Below, in pieces: positions 34,212-45,208 of a DNA stretch of 64,000 nucleotides. This DNA is from Rhipicephalus microplus (taxonomy: Eukaryota > Arthropoda > Arachnida > Ixodida > Ixodidae). The stretch covers positions 244,667,039 to 244,731,038 of the forward strand of contig NC_134700.1 of the NCBI RefSeq assembly GCF_043290135.1, in the 5' to 3' direction. Position 1 is the stretch's first letter, and each line of letters begins with the position of its first letter. The notes beneath the pieces were generated by a model. The model saw nothing but the letters and a program-made list of their open reading frames with translations, was not told where the DNA came from and did no database searches. Position numbers and translations under genes: made by a program.

Positions 34212-36107
34212 CTTTAACTGTGATGTAATGAAGGTAATTGAAAATATTTAAGTTGGTCGAAGAAGCCTTTATTTTTTTTTTTTTTTGTTCGGTGGGCTCC
34301 AAATTCGCAACCTTCCAATTGTAAGATTGTGGGCTTACTACTTTTGTTTTAGACTGTACTTTAGTTTCCTTTTTGCTCACACGCAGCAGTTCGGTCAAGC
34401 TTGCCACGGCTTTACCATCAGAACGCCTGTTTGGTCTAGAGTGCACCAAGACATTGTCTTGGTACCCCTGCTTTTTCTCATATATGTAATTATCCCTCCG
34501 ATGGCATCTTATTTAGCATGTACATTCGTGAGCAAAATGAGCATGAACACGCGAACACGTGTCGAATAGCCTCGAACCCTACGTCGACTGATTTGCAGTG
34601 GTCGCTGTGGGAAACAAAGTGGAAAGGGTGACGCGATTACGCTAGCTGTCGGCACTCCCTCCTCGATATCGTTGCTGCAAAACGCAGGTATAGCGTGTCA
34701 CCCGCTAGTGGCTGCTGTCGGTGACATGAATTCACATCAACGCGCACATCCACAACCAGTTGACCTGGTGGGCTATGAAGCTACAAAAACATCGGCTGTG
34801 ACGTAGCCGGCCGCTATGCACAGGTCGTGCTTTTATTACATCTACATGGTGTTCACTGAGCATTTCGATACGCATTCTTGTTTTCGGTGAATTTTCTTTA
34901 TTTATTTTTGTGTTATCAATGTTAGCGGCCGAAGGCACGCAATAAACTGCCGTTTAACAGCAACGGTCATGCAGGTATGGTGATGCGGGATTGCCAAACG
35001 TCAACGGAAGAGCGCCCTCTTTCCCCCTTCAGCATCGGCAGCGCCATCCTCGTATCACGTTATCTGAATTTTGAGGCTCTTGGCCACGCACTCGCGCGTT
35101 CAAACTCATATTGCTCACGATAGTACGTGTTGGCTAGTGATTTTATCATGTATCGCACCAACCGCGACGATGATGACCACCCAGCGGATAAGAGGACCTG
35201 GATACGAACACTACTGGATGTAGCGAACGGCTAGTGTTACCAAGCGCTGCTAAACATCACTGTTTTGTTTTACCCACAGAAAGAATATCCTGTCACCGCT
35301 GTATGGCCTGTGACGCGATGATATTTTTTTCTGTTAGTACGCACAGGTACCTCGGCGTCATCATTTCGAGCGAAATTTTCTGGTCTTCCCGTACAACAAG
35401 CATCATTAACGAAACTCATCAAACTGGGATACCTCATCATGGCGGAACTTATAAAACAGGAATACTTGCGTCTTGGATCCTTCTTCGTTAACCTACTAGC
35501 TTATCTAACATGCTTTCAGCTCAAGTCTGGAAAACGCATGCTCCGCTTGGGGCCCACATCAATCTATTCTTTCTAAACCAATGTTACCTTGATATTTCTT
35601 TTTTAATTTTTACCCGCTCACTTAGGCAGGAGTTCGCCAGTGAAGTTTCTGACGATGCTGAAGAGGCAATGTTCAAAGCTTCTGGTTACGTGGATATCGC
35701 TCTTAGAATGCTCCTAGAATGCTCTTAGAATGCTCCTGGTACTGCATATTCCTGGCATTGCCTAATAGCTACTGCCAATTATAATTTCTGGGGTTTTAGG
35801 AGCTGAAACCGCGACAGGATTCTGAAGAGCCGCAGGGGAGGCTATAAGGATAAATTCTTCAACGTAACCGATATCGAAGTACGCGAGTGTTTGGCATTTC
35901 AGCCTCGTTCAATTGAATCTCCATCCGGGAGTCTTAGAGTCTAGCACTTTAACAGCTTCAGGTACAAAGACGGGTGGATCCTGCCCAGCTTACAGATCAT
36001 GCGAGTTCTGCGTCCTAGCGCTCTTATTAAATACAATTCAGGTTATCATATTCTTAATGAATATTCACGAGTGTTGCGTGTGTAGGACGATAGCTTGAGG
36101 CCGTTAA
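34212..36107. other. Unassigned stretch
   Basis: AT-rich, poly-T at 34271-34286. A small tandem AGAATGCTC(C/T)T repeat lies at 35704-35738. No gene or dispersed repeat recognised. Confidence 0.5.
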
Positions 36108-36185
36108 AAAAATCACAGCATATACGCAGAGTGAATGACGATGACTGGGGCGAAGCATTCATCAGTCTGTGCGTCCGTCCATCCA

Positions 36186-36243
<58 letters not shown>

Positions 36244-36415
36244 CATCCGCCCATCTAATGAACACTCCAAGTACCACCATCTCGCATCTTTTCATCCTAT
36301 ATTCATCATATGCAAGTACCATCATCCAACAGACATTCCAAGGACAAAACGGGAGGTGACTACCTACTGCTATTACTGCATATATCGGGGACGCATCACC
36401 CACGGCTACGCCCCT
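36108..36415 (+). repeat. GGGGCGAAGC/(TCTG)n dispersed repeat, copy 1
   Basis: AAATCACAGCATA, then TGGGGCGAAGCATTCATCAG, then (TCTG)n at 36186-36242, then AATGAACACTCCAAGTACCA, then a block with TATTCATCATA and CAAGGACAAAAC, ending in CTACGCCCCTTAAA. The same order is seen at 52140-52745, and the start again at 36416. A microsatellite sits at a fixed place, as in HINE/DINE-1 elements. Confidence 0.75.
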
Positions 36416-36610
36416 TAAAAAATCACAGCATACCCACGGAGTGCATGATGATCAGTGGGGCAAAGCGTCCATCAGTCCATCCGTAGTTTCATTCGTCCGT
36501 CCGTGCGTCCGTCTATCCGTCTGTGAGCCCGTGCGTCCGTCTATCCATCTGCAAGTCCGTTCGTGTGTCCATCCGTCTTAGCGTTCGTTCATGCGTCTGT
36601 CGTGCGTCTG
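36416..36610 (+). repeat. GGGGCAAAGC dispersed repeat, tandem copy 2
   Basis: It begins AAAAATCACAGCATACCCAC immediately after copy 1, continues TGGGGCAAAGCGTCCATCAG and then a degenerate CCGT/TCTG-type tract. The downstream body is not recognisable. Head-to-tail with copy 1 at a 308-base spacing. Confidence 0.65.
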
Positions 36611-39018
36611 CATTGAGGTGATGGCAAGTCACATTCAAGTCAAAGTGTTGGGGGCTCCGGTTGCTAAAGGCGATCGCGCCCACAGCTGTTGCAATGGGTG
36701 AGGACGGTGGACGGATCTCGACGGACGCCTGACACAGCCCGACAAAGAAATGCATTCTTACTTAATAAACACTGCATATTTACTCGTATCATGCAGACGT
36801 CATGTAAGGTAAATTTTCATTGTGGTTCCAGTGCTGACTCCATCTTTGTAGCAGTTAAACAAATATTACATTCGTATTGCTATGATGCAGCAAGCTATAT
36901 TCAAGTGTTATTCGACCTCGCAGAAATACGCTAACAAAATTTACGCATGACATCACATGGCCGCATCGCAAAGTGGGCTTCGTTTCCATAATACAGACGT
37001 ATGTGCTCTAATGTAAGTTCCGTCGTTACGTCAGGCCATAATGTTGCCCTTTAAATGCCATTGTAGTGGACGTCCCTGGTAAACACATGATGTGCACAAT
37101 GCACACAACTACTACGCTTACAAAAACACGTCGATCTACGGTCTAACTCTTTGCTCAAATTGAAAAAAAGCGACAAAGACCATCACTGGCCGGCCGCTTC
37201 GCATGAAACCGATTTCCACAAGACGTGGGATCTGTTTTTTTTTTTTTGAGAATGTTCGTGGTGTAGTCTGGAAAAAATTCGCAAGAATATTCTTCTGGTG
37301 AGTGATAGCCGTGGCTGTGCTCATACGGCCTATTTCCGGCACACTGTGCCCTTTTTTTTATACCGCTTCTTTTGGCGGCTGCGGTAATCACAAAAGTACA
37401 TACATCGCGTGGAAGACAGCGCGGACAACAAATATTCGTGTTGCTCCGTCCCTGCTAAAAGCATTCGCTGCTGCGCTGATTTGCTTTCTTTTCGCGTCGT
37501 GATGCGTTCAGTTCGCGCTTGGTGCCTTTGTTATTTCTTCGTCGATCCCGCCATATTTCCGAGATTCCTCCGGGACGTTCACGCGCATCTTGCTTCTGTC
37601 GAGACAAATAACGTCGGATTCGGCCGTTCCTGCATCTCCAGACGCGACTTACGCCTATAGCATGTCCGCGCGTACTCTGCCTGCACAGTGGACGAAGCAC
37701 AGATGTAAACGCCGAGCTAGAAACAAATATGCTCGGGGCTATGCGTTCATACTGCGCTGAATGCTACCGAAGTGCCATGGCCAGGCCCGTTCTCCGTACG
37801 AATGCTTTTGCAGGCCGATGATATAATAACGACCGAAAAGGGAAAAAAAGGAAGCGGGAAGCAGAGATGCGGGCGTAAATGGTGCAAAGGGAATGAAAAG
37901 ACACTGTTCACTTGGGAAAGCCAGCTATAGCGAGCGCACTATTGTCTCTGGCACGCGGGGTATTCGGCGAGGCGGGCGTTTTCGGCCCACTCGAGAAGTG
38001 GTCCGTCCCTGCATCCCATTGATTTTGCTTGGCGTTGCAGCTGTTGACATTTTACTTCCTCACTCCTGCGCGAGCGTTTCACTCTGTTCCTACGAACACA
38101 TTTTTTTTTTCATTTTCGATAGCAATCATACAGACATTCGAGGCGAATTTCCGCCGTCGCCGTCATGTTCCATAAAACGTCCGGATTGATAACACCCCAC
38201 ACATCGTGCGTTCCATGTGCGAGCGAGAGCTTGCGAAGGCTGCACACGGCCGCGGTTCTAGCATAGATGGTGACAATGGAGGGCTCCGTCGTGAGAAGGG
38301 ACAGAAAGGAGTTGGGGGCTAGGTCACTTTGGCAGCGGCTCAGAACTCTGATCAAGTGGTCGCAGGGGCTCTACCCTCGAGCGTGCTGTTCTATCACCGC
38401 TCACTTCTCATTGAAGAGACAGCACGAGAACCACTTCGCCACCTCCGTAACCTATCGCCAGAGTTATGTTGAGTTTCGTGATGACGAGAGTCATTGCCCA
38501 GGTATAGCATTTCGTTTTGTTGCTATCCCGTTCACTGATTCTCCATCGTGGAAAATGTTTTCCTTCTTTTTTTCTTCTTTTTTTGCGAACAGCCGTGCGA
38601 AGCGCATTGTCTTTCTTTTTGACAAGCACGTGACAATATGTGTGTGAACAGCTATGTGGGCTCCCTTTTCTAACACTCCGAACTCCGATGCATGCCTTCG
38701 AAAGATAGCCGTGCGCACAAAGCAACGGCAAAGGTAAGGGACGACCGGGAAGGGGGGGGGGGGGTGGCTACTTTTCGCTCAACTGGAGAATTGGTGAATT
38801 GAAGAGGCCCGTCGCGACCTAAATTTGTAAATGGTGATATGGCAAATATTTGGCGATTTTCGGCTTCAGTCTCGACCTAGTTATGCATTGTATGCTTAGT
38901 GTCTTTAGAACAATGGGTGACAACATTTTTTTTCCATTTCTCGTAGTTTTGGACCCTCCTGTAGAAGGTGCAGTTCAGTACGCCTGTACTGTTTCTCCTG
39001 TGTATCTTCTAATTCACC
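36611..39018. other. Long unassigned stretch
   Basis: No recognisable gene. It includes a 13-base poly-G at 38752-38764 and poly-T at 37232-37248. Positions 37400-38250 are CpG-richer. Short frames only. Confidence 0.5.
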
Positions 39019-39031
39019 TAGATCCTGCAGG

Positions 39032-39275
39032 GGCCCCGCCGCACTGGTCTAGTGGCTAAGATACTCGGCTGCTGACCTGCAGGTCGCGGAACCAAATCTC
39101 GGCTGCGGTGGGTGCTTTTTGATGGAGGCGAATATGCTGTAGGCCCGTGTGCTCAGATTCGGCTGCACGTTAAAGAACCTCTGGTGGTCCAAATTTCCGA
39201 AGTCCTCCACTACGACGTCTCTCATAATATTATGTGGTGGTTTTGGGAGGTTAAACCCCACATATCAATCATCGA
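39032..39275 (+). mobile_element. Ruka-like SINE, full length
   Basis: Plus-strand copy with several substitutions in the B box. It is flanked by a perfect 13-bp duplication TAGATCCTGCAGG at 39019-39031 and 39276-39288. Confidence 0.94.
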
Positions 39276-39288
39276 TAGATCCTGCAGG

Positions 39289-39760
39289 CACAGGTGCCTC
39301 TGTCGGCAAACTCCCAGCAAAATTTACGTCATGCATTGCACTGCTTCGCGTGTTGCGAGACGGTGGTGTCCGCAGAATGATTCGGAGTTCCGCATCGGTG
39401 GCCGCTCGTCGGCGGAGCACACCAGCGCAAAAATACAGCCATGGTAGGAGCTTGCACCACATCCCGAGCAAGCAGGCCTTTTGTCGCAGTACCTCCAGGT
39501 AGGCGTTGCCCTGCGTTAGAAAAAGCGTGCGGTTTGCCCCTCGCGGCACTGCGATAACACATTCAGGGTATATCGTGTCCTGTAGAATATACAGCGCTCT
39601 CGCACTCCGTGCAGCGGAAGCTCTAAACGTACGAGTGCTCCTTGTGGCGCGCGACCATAATGAACTCTGAGATAAGTATACCTTCAGCTTAGTGATACTT
39701 ATAACTCGTAAACAGACAGCAAACGGAAGACACAGTTATACAGAGGAGCGCTCTGTCTTT
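39289..39760. other. Unassigned stretch
   Basis: A 94-codon minus frame (39265-39549) runs into the SINE and has no recognisable domain. Confidence 0.45.
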
Positions 39761-39784
39761 CGTTTTTTTTTTATTTGTTGATGA

Positions 39785-40027
39785 TGATTGTTTGATATGT
39801 CGGGTTTAACGTCCCAAAACCACCATATGATTATGAGAGACGCAGTAGTGGAGGGCTCCGGAAGTTTTGGCCACCTGCGGTTCTTTAACACGCATTCAAA
39901 TCTGAGCACACGGGTCTACAACATTTCCGCCTCCATCGGAAATGCAGCCGCCGCAGCCGGCATTCGATCCCGCGACCCGCGGGTTAGCAGCCAAGTACCG
40001 TAGCCAATACAGACCACAACGGCGGGG
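39785..40027 (-). mobile_element. Ruka-like SINE, full length
   Basis: Minus-strand copy with a TTGATGATGATTG-type tail and a diverged A-box region (AATACAGACCACAACGGCGG on the plus strand). A possible short duplication CGTTTTTT flanks it (39761 and 40028), but poly-T makes this uncertain. Confidence 0.88.
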
Positions 40028-40100
40028 CGTTTTTTGTCTGTTTACGCGCTCTAAATACCACTATGTTCATGTACAAACTCGCCCAAATTTCAATACTTTT

Positions 40101-40665
40101 CATCATCATCATCAACAGCAGCAGCAGCAGCAGCAGCAGCCTGACTACGTCCACTGCAGGACAATGGTCTCTCCCATGTTCCGCCAGTTAACCCAGTCCT
40201 GTGCTTGCTGCTGCCAATTTATACCCGCAAACTTCTTAATCTCATCTGCCCACCTAATCTTCTGTCTCCCCCTAACCCACTTGCCTTCTCTGGGAATCCA
40301 GTTAGTTACCCTTAATGACCAGCGGTTATCCTGTCTACGCCCTACAAGCCCAGCCCATGTCCATTTCCTTTTCTTGATTTCAACTATGATATCCTTAAGC
40401 CCGGTTTGTTCCCTGATCCACTCTGCTCTCTTCTTGTCTCTTAAGGTTACACCTACCATTTTTCTTTCCATTGCTCGATGCGTCGTCCTCAATTTAAGCT
40501 GAACCCTCTTTGTAAGTCTTCAGGATTCTGCTCCGTAGCTAAGTAATCGCAAGATACAGCTGTTATATACCTTCCTCTTGAGGGATAGTGGCAATCTACC
40601 TGTCATAATTTGAGAGTGCTTGCCGAATGTGCTCCACCCCATTCTTGTTCTTCTAGTTACTTCAA
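40101..40665 (-). mobile_element. RTE-like LINE 3' end, 5'-truncated
   Basis: The minus strand encodes the C-terminus of an RTE-type reverse transcriptase and ends in (TGC)n and (ATG)n tails at 40101-40141, as RTE-class elements end in short tandem repeats. The 5' break is near 40665, within the RT thumb. A second, shorter copy of the same family lies at 53095-53245. Confidence 0.85.
40145..40660 (-). pseudogene. RTE-like RT C-terminal remnant
   Basis: Reading leftwards from 40660: TRRTRMGWSTFGKHSQIM, then GRLPLSLKRKVYNSC, LRLLSYGAESWRLTKR (with one TGA in place of Trp), and ERKMVGVTLRDKKRAEWIRE, KWTWAGLVGRRQDNRW and TNWIPREGKWVRGRQKIRWA. The end is the characteristic AQDWVNWRNMGETIVLQWT. 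This Cys-poor C-terminus with ML/VGVTLRD and RWxDEI is typical of RTE-type LINEs. Catalytic RT motifs lie upstream and are missing. One stop, otherwise well preserved. Confidence 0.88.
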
Positions 40666-41630
40666 CCTCGTGGCATTGCTGAGTAACTCAGGGGACGAGT
40701 CGCAACTCAATACTTTTGAGTTGCGATTGAGCTGACACTGCGATTGAGCTGATTTGAGCTGACACTTATTAGGTAATGAACCTAAATTAACTACTGAGTC
40801 AAAACTTGGCGTCACCAGTCTTGTTGCGGAGTCTTGATATTGAGTGATCTCCGTTACCGTTCCCAACAGTTAGTTGCTTATAATTACCCGTAATTGTGTT
40901 CACGTAGTCACTAGCTCGCTTTAGCGCGGTTTATTAAAGGTGTCTGACGTGTACGTTTCAATGTTTAAACAAATTATCCTAATTTTTTTATTCTTGTAAT
41001 TCTTGAGTTTCTCTGAGTTACTCGTTGCTTAATTAACGTTTACGCCCTTAATTGAACTGTAAAAGTGTAATAAGCTGCTTTCTGATTCCAACTACCACAA
41101 ATGCTACCCGCAAAGATTAACTGCGAGGTCTCATTGCGCGAATAATGAGCAATTAAGTTACGTATTTCGTGTTCAAGGGCGGCGACGCTGATTCAGGCGT
41201 AGACAAGCGTGCCTATACGCTCCACCTCGCACAAGGCGTTTGAGAGATCGCTTCCGCACAGCCCCCTTTTGGAACGCTAAAAGGCACCCAACACTATTCT
41301 TTAGAGCAAGGCAACGCCTTTTAAGTGTGAATACACTTTATAAGCGACCCCAAACCATCCACCGCCGTCGGCAGCGTCCGCAGTCTTCTCTCTATCTTTA
41401 AAAGAAAGAGGACTTGGCGGGCCGCAGCGCGACGCTCTACCGAATAAGCCACGGACGCGACGCTGATATCGGTGTCAGTAACGCGCCTTATATCTTTAAC
41501 GCCGCTGCGCGCGTCCCCCTCCCCCTTCGCTCGCTCCTCCGCTCTCCTCGCTCGCTGCAGCTGCGCGTGCACCCCTCTCTCTCGCGCGCCCGCCTTCTCT
41601 CTCAGTCTTCCGTCGAGAGCGGGTCGTGAG
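40666..41630. other. 5' flank of the Helitron-like ORF
   Basis: AT-rich to about 41160, then CpG-rich. The minus strand at about 41425-41465 has a tRNA A-box-like TGGCTTATTCGGTAGAGC without a B box. Positions 41500-41600 are CT-rich (CCTCCGCTCTCCTC). No other gene recognised. Confidence 0.45.
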
Positions 41631-41634
41631 ATGG

Positions 41635-43047
41635 ATGTCCCGGAGGCAACGCTACCATCAACAACGAATGCAGTACAACCGAATGCTAGCACTGCACCCG
41701 TTGTTGAAGGTGACGGTACCCGCGGTGGTTTCGCCGACGTTGGAAGACAAGGCGGCGCTGCGAAGGGCTCGTGAGACCGAACGTAAGCGGGCGAAGCGTG
41801 CAGTGGATGCCGAACTGCGTGCTCGCGAGGCCGAGGACAAGCGGGCGAAGCGTGCAGAGGATGTCGAACTTCGCGCTCGCGAGGCCGAGGACAAGCGGGC
41901 GAAGCGTGCAGCGGATGGTGAACTGCGCGCTCGCGAGGCCGAGATGAGGCGTCAGCATCGAGCCGCGAACGCGGCCCAAGAAGCGGAACGACAACGCAAG
42001 CGTCAGGCGGAGAAGGGCGATGAAGGCCGGCGTCAAGACGCCGCTCGCAATCGTCAACGGCGAGTGGACGTTCCCGAAGCCGTTCGAGCCAGTGAACGTG
42101 CCGCGCGGGAGAGGGTGCGAGCCCTGGACTTTGCTCGTCCGGACGTGCGTTTCAAACGCGGCTTTGTGAATCGCAGCTTCGGTCACAGCTGCGCCGTGTG
42201 TGACCGGCTGTGGTTCGATAACAACCTGAGCTGCATTTCCGGCGTGAGGAACGAGACCAACAGCTTGAACGCGTTGCGGGTTCTTTGGAACGAGTTCGGA
42301 AGACGGTCGGGCGAACACCGATGCGACGACATGGATGCACAAGACCCGCGGCTGGCTCCCTTCGGTGCGTTCCGGGTGTGTGCGTCTTGCCGAGATTCCC
42401 TGCTGGCCGGGCGGGTTCCGCCGTTGAGCAAGAGCCACGGCTACGCGTACCCGCCTCGTCCCGCGGACCTCCGCGATCTGAACCCGGTGGAAGAGCGCCT
42501 CAGCTCGCCTCGACTCCCCTTCATCAGCATCAGGCGGCTCACGCGGGGCACCGGTCAGTACGGCATTAAGGGACAGATCGTGAACGTGCCCATCAATGTT
42601 CCGAGCGTGGTGGAGTGTCTTCCGCGGCTGGTTCCCGAGGACGTTGCGATAGACGTGCACGTGAAGCGGAGGCTGGTGAGTTCGGCTACGTACAGGCGTG
42701 GACTGGTGAAGCGCGGTAACATCTTGGCGTGGTTGAAGCACCTGGAGCATGCGCCGTTGTATGTCGCTAGCGGGGTGCGCATCGACTGGAGTCGGCTGGG
42801 TGTCTTCGATGACGATGATGCGGCCGTTTGTGAAGGTGAACGCGCCCAGGGGGGAGACGACGCGGATGACATCGAGACTGTCCCCGAGAACATAGATTTG
42901 GACGACCCCGTGCAACTAGCCATTGCCCTCAATGCCATGTCAAAGACGATATTCTTTAATGAGGAGGGTGAGCCCCGTGCATTCGCACTTAACCATGTTC
43001 ACCCTCGGGGAAATGCTTGGGAGTTTTCTATCGTGGTGCACGTGTAG
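41635..43047 (+). CDS. Helitron-type N-terminal protein (DUF6570-like), truncated
   Basis: 470 codons from ATG 41635; the frame is open to 41626 but only from GTG. An overlapping frame from ATG 41631 (MDVPEATLP) could be the ancestral start before a frameshift. Residues about 45-110 hold four copies of an 18-residue charged coiled-coil repeat (ELRAREAEDKRAKRA). A Cys pair HSCAVCDRLWF (186/189) and RVCASCRDSLL (249/252) follow, then YPPRP, LSSPRLPFISIRRL, RGTGQYGIKGQIVN and a basic HVKRRLV..ATYRRGLVKR segment. This order is that of the DUF6570 region preceding the Helitron-like N domain in Helitron Rep-helicases of animals. The Rep nuclease and helicase are absent: the frame ends 43047 after an acidic stretch. 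It may be a decayed Helitron or a domesticated fragment. Confidence 0.6.
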   Translation: MSRRQRYHQQRMQYNRMLALHPLLKVTVPAVVSPTLEDKAALRRARETERKRAKRAVDAELRAREAEDKRAKRAEDVELRAREAEDKRAKRAADGELRAREAEMRRQHRAANAAQEAERQRKRQAEKGDEGRRQDAARNRQRRVDVPEAVRASERAARERVRALDFARPDVRFKRGFVNRSFGHSCAVCDRLWFDNNLSCISGVRNETNSLNALRVLWNEFGRRSGEHRCDDMDAQDPRLAPFGAFRVCASCRDSLLAGRVPPLSKSHGYAYPPRPADLRDLNPVEERLSSPRLPFISIRRLTRGTGQYGIKGQIVNVPINVPSVVECLPRLVPEDVAIDVHVKRRLVSSATYRRGLVKRGNILAWLKHLEHAPLYVASGVRIDWSRLGVFDDDDAAVCEGERAQGGDDADDIETVPENIDLDDPVQLAIALNAMSKTIFFNEEGEPRAFALNHVHPRGNAWEFSIVVHV

Positions 43048-43721
43048 CTTGTCGTCAGTTGGTCCAGGCACGATTGGTTTAGTCCCAGGTTGACTGCGAG
43101 TGAGTAAAGTCACGTGTGATATTTGAGTGCACTTGATGTGAAATTTCTATAATTAATTATATAATTAATTATTAATAATGAATTGGGGAATCGTGTTGGA
43201 AAGGAGTAAGGGTTAGGGAATCGCCTATTGAACTACAACTTAGTGTCGATACTTTGCTCTTAGTTGTTAGTAGGTGCATGTTAATTTTGTTTACGTATAC
43301 TGAGGAACGAGGGATCACACATGCGCAGACCCTTTTTCACCGGCGCGCTCCACTGACGAACGGCCACCACTCCGGCGCTCCCAATAATTTTGTGCGCACC
43401 TGTGCAGCCACCCGAATATTTCACTAGCGTGCATGACCGGTGACGTGTGTGTGCGTCAGTGCCGTATTATGGAGCTCAGTTGCAAACAGGCCGACTGTGA
43501 GCACAGGCCCACAATGCTCGCTCAACTAGTCCCGTCGTCTGCTACGAACTTCCTTTTTAGTGATGTCGCCTCGTATTAGCGCACTTGATACGCGGGAAGC
43601 AGAAATTTTGCCCCTGCACCACTCTGGTGGAGCCGTGTTCAAACTTTGAACGAGGACACATTGTAGACCACTGATCGCAGCGCTGCGAGTGGTCTTATCC
43701 CATTTGGGCTTCATTTTTTTA
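43048..43721. other. 3' flank, AT palindrome
   Basis: A perfect 22-bp palindrome (TAATTAATTA, TA, then TAATTAATTA) lies at 43150-43171. No helicase or Rep sequence follows the Helitron-like ORF. No other feature. Confidence 0.6.
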
Positions 43722-43763
43722 ATATGCGAAGCAATTCTTAGCTAACTTCGGCGACATTGAGCG

Positions 43764-43831
<68 letters not shown>
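43764..43831. repeat. (ATCT)n microsatellite
   Basis: About 17 uninterrupted copies inside the HINE-like element, immediately after the left subterminal motif. Confidence 0.98.
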
Positions 43832-43859
43832 CCCCGACGACTTTTAGCTCCCCTGGCTG

Positions 43860-45130
43860 TTTCAATAATGGTACCGATACCAAACTTCGTATAGCATAAC
43901 ATGACTGTATGAGGAACATATTTGACTAATCGTAACATGAAAATTATGAAATGTATGTCATGAATGTCATGATTTACATTTCATGGTCCTCCAGCTCTTG
44001 CGGTAGTCTCGTTAGCATCGCATGTTGCAAAACTAGTATGGTATGACATGGTTGCATGGTAAACACAACCAACAGACCCTAACATGAAAATTATGACATG
44101 CGTGTCATGTAACAACATGACTACATGCTACACTCATGATGCCCTCGCAGCCGTTTCGCTTGCGTCACATATACCAACTTTGGTATTACGGTACGTGAAT
44201 GGATAACGAAGGTATGTGACTGGTGAAAACATAATAATCACGACATGCGTGTCATGTAACAACATGACTACAAGCCACACTCATGACGCGCTCGCGGCCG
44301 TTTTGCTAGCTTCACATGTGGCAAATTTCGTATTACGTGAAGCCAATGGATGACAAAGGTATGTGACTGTGCAAACATGATAATCATGAGATGCGTGTCA
44401 TGTGATAACATGGCTACTTGCCACAGTCAAGGAGCCAATACATTTCCACGTGACATGGTGCCCGTGCTCGCCGGCGTTCATTTCGTTTCGTCACGCCCGC
44501 GTTGCCACGCCAAGCGCTGTTCCTCCATATACTCGCAGGCGCGCGCTGCGTTACTTTCACGCATGCGCGTTTCAGCGCGTTTCAGCGCGTCCGGCGTCTC
44601 TCAGTCACGAGAAGAGGGAGACACAGTAGTGTCTGGGTAACGCATCGGCACGAAATGCAGCATGTCGCATTTCACGCCGGTTTCCGTCGGGCCACGCCGA
44701 CGGACGCTGGTCGCGCCAGTCGCGCCTGGCGTCAGACTATAGAGTGCTCGCGTTTTGCGAACTTAGCGTTGCTGTTCCCAGCGTGCGCGCACGTCGACGC
44801 TACATTGGAGTATATTCGGCCCTTCATGATGCGCTCGTGGCCGTTTTGCTAGCTCCACATATACCAAATTTGGTGGTACGTGACCTCAAGCGACGACGAA
44901 ATATATGACTGCTGCAAAAGTGATAATCCTGACACGCGTGACATGTAAGAACATGGCAACATGCCACGCTCATAGTGGGCTCGCGGGCGTTTCGCTAGCT
45001 CCACATATACAAAATTTTGGATCACGTGACGTAAATAGATGACGAACGTAAACGACACATACAAACTTGATAATCATGACACGGAAATCGGCATCATTTA
45101 CCTCCACCTGGTAACGTTGTGCTGATTTTT
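43860..45130. repeat. 147-bp tandem repeat array, interrupted
   Basis: The anchor motif AACATGA(T/A)AATCATGACATG recurs at about 43934, 44081, 44228 and 44374 (spacings 147, 147 and 146) and, after an unrelated insert, at 44917 and 45064 (147). Each unit also carries CTCATGA.GCGCTCGCGGCC and GTTTTGCTAGCT. Divergence between units is moderate. Confidence 0.88.
44430..44821. other. CpG-rich insert splitting the 147-bp array
   Basis: About 390 bp unrelated to the array units, CpG-rich, with a duplicated GTTTCAGCGC. The array unit breaks after TTGCCACAGTCA and resumes at CTTCATGATGCGCTCG. No open frame with a domain; no clear inverted ends. Confidence 0.6.
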
Positions 45131-45208
45131 AAGTGACATATCAACCTTTTTCTTTCGTGCTTCGCATATCATCAATTCCCACTGTACGTGGGATCTGGCA
45201 ATTTTTGA

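Larger units (their letters stand above)
43722..45208 (+). mobile_element. HINE/DINE-1-like element with 147-bp tandem repeats
   Basis: Left to right: subterminal motif AATATGCGAAGCAATTC (43722-), (ATCT)n at 43764-43831, central tandem repeats of about 147 bp (43860-44430 and 44822-45130) interrupted by about 400 bp, the inverted subterminal motif GTGCTTCGCATATCA (about 45160-45174), a stem-loop TTCCCACTGTACGTGGGA (about 45177-45194), and a T-rich end. This order is that of Helentron-associated elements such as Drosophila DINE-1. There is no coding capacity. Copies of the two ends elsewhere in the window support these boundaries. Confidence 0.65.

Noticed and set aside
41425..41465. tRNA-like A box on the minus strand
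   Set aside because: No B box at the right distance and no stem pairing.
41686..42915. 409-codon minus frame opposite the Helitron-like ORF
   Set aside because: No domain; the plus frame carries the Cys motifs and coiled-coil repeats, so this is a shadow.
43860..45130. CRISPR-like reading of the regularly spaced repeats
   Set aside because: Units are adjacent 147-bp repeats with no unique spacers, in a eukaryotic transposon-rich setting.
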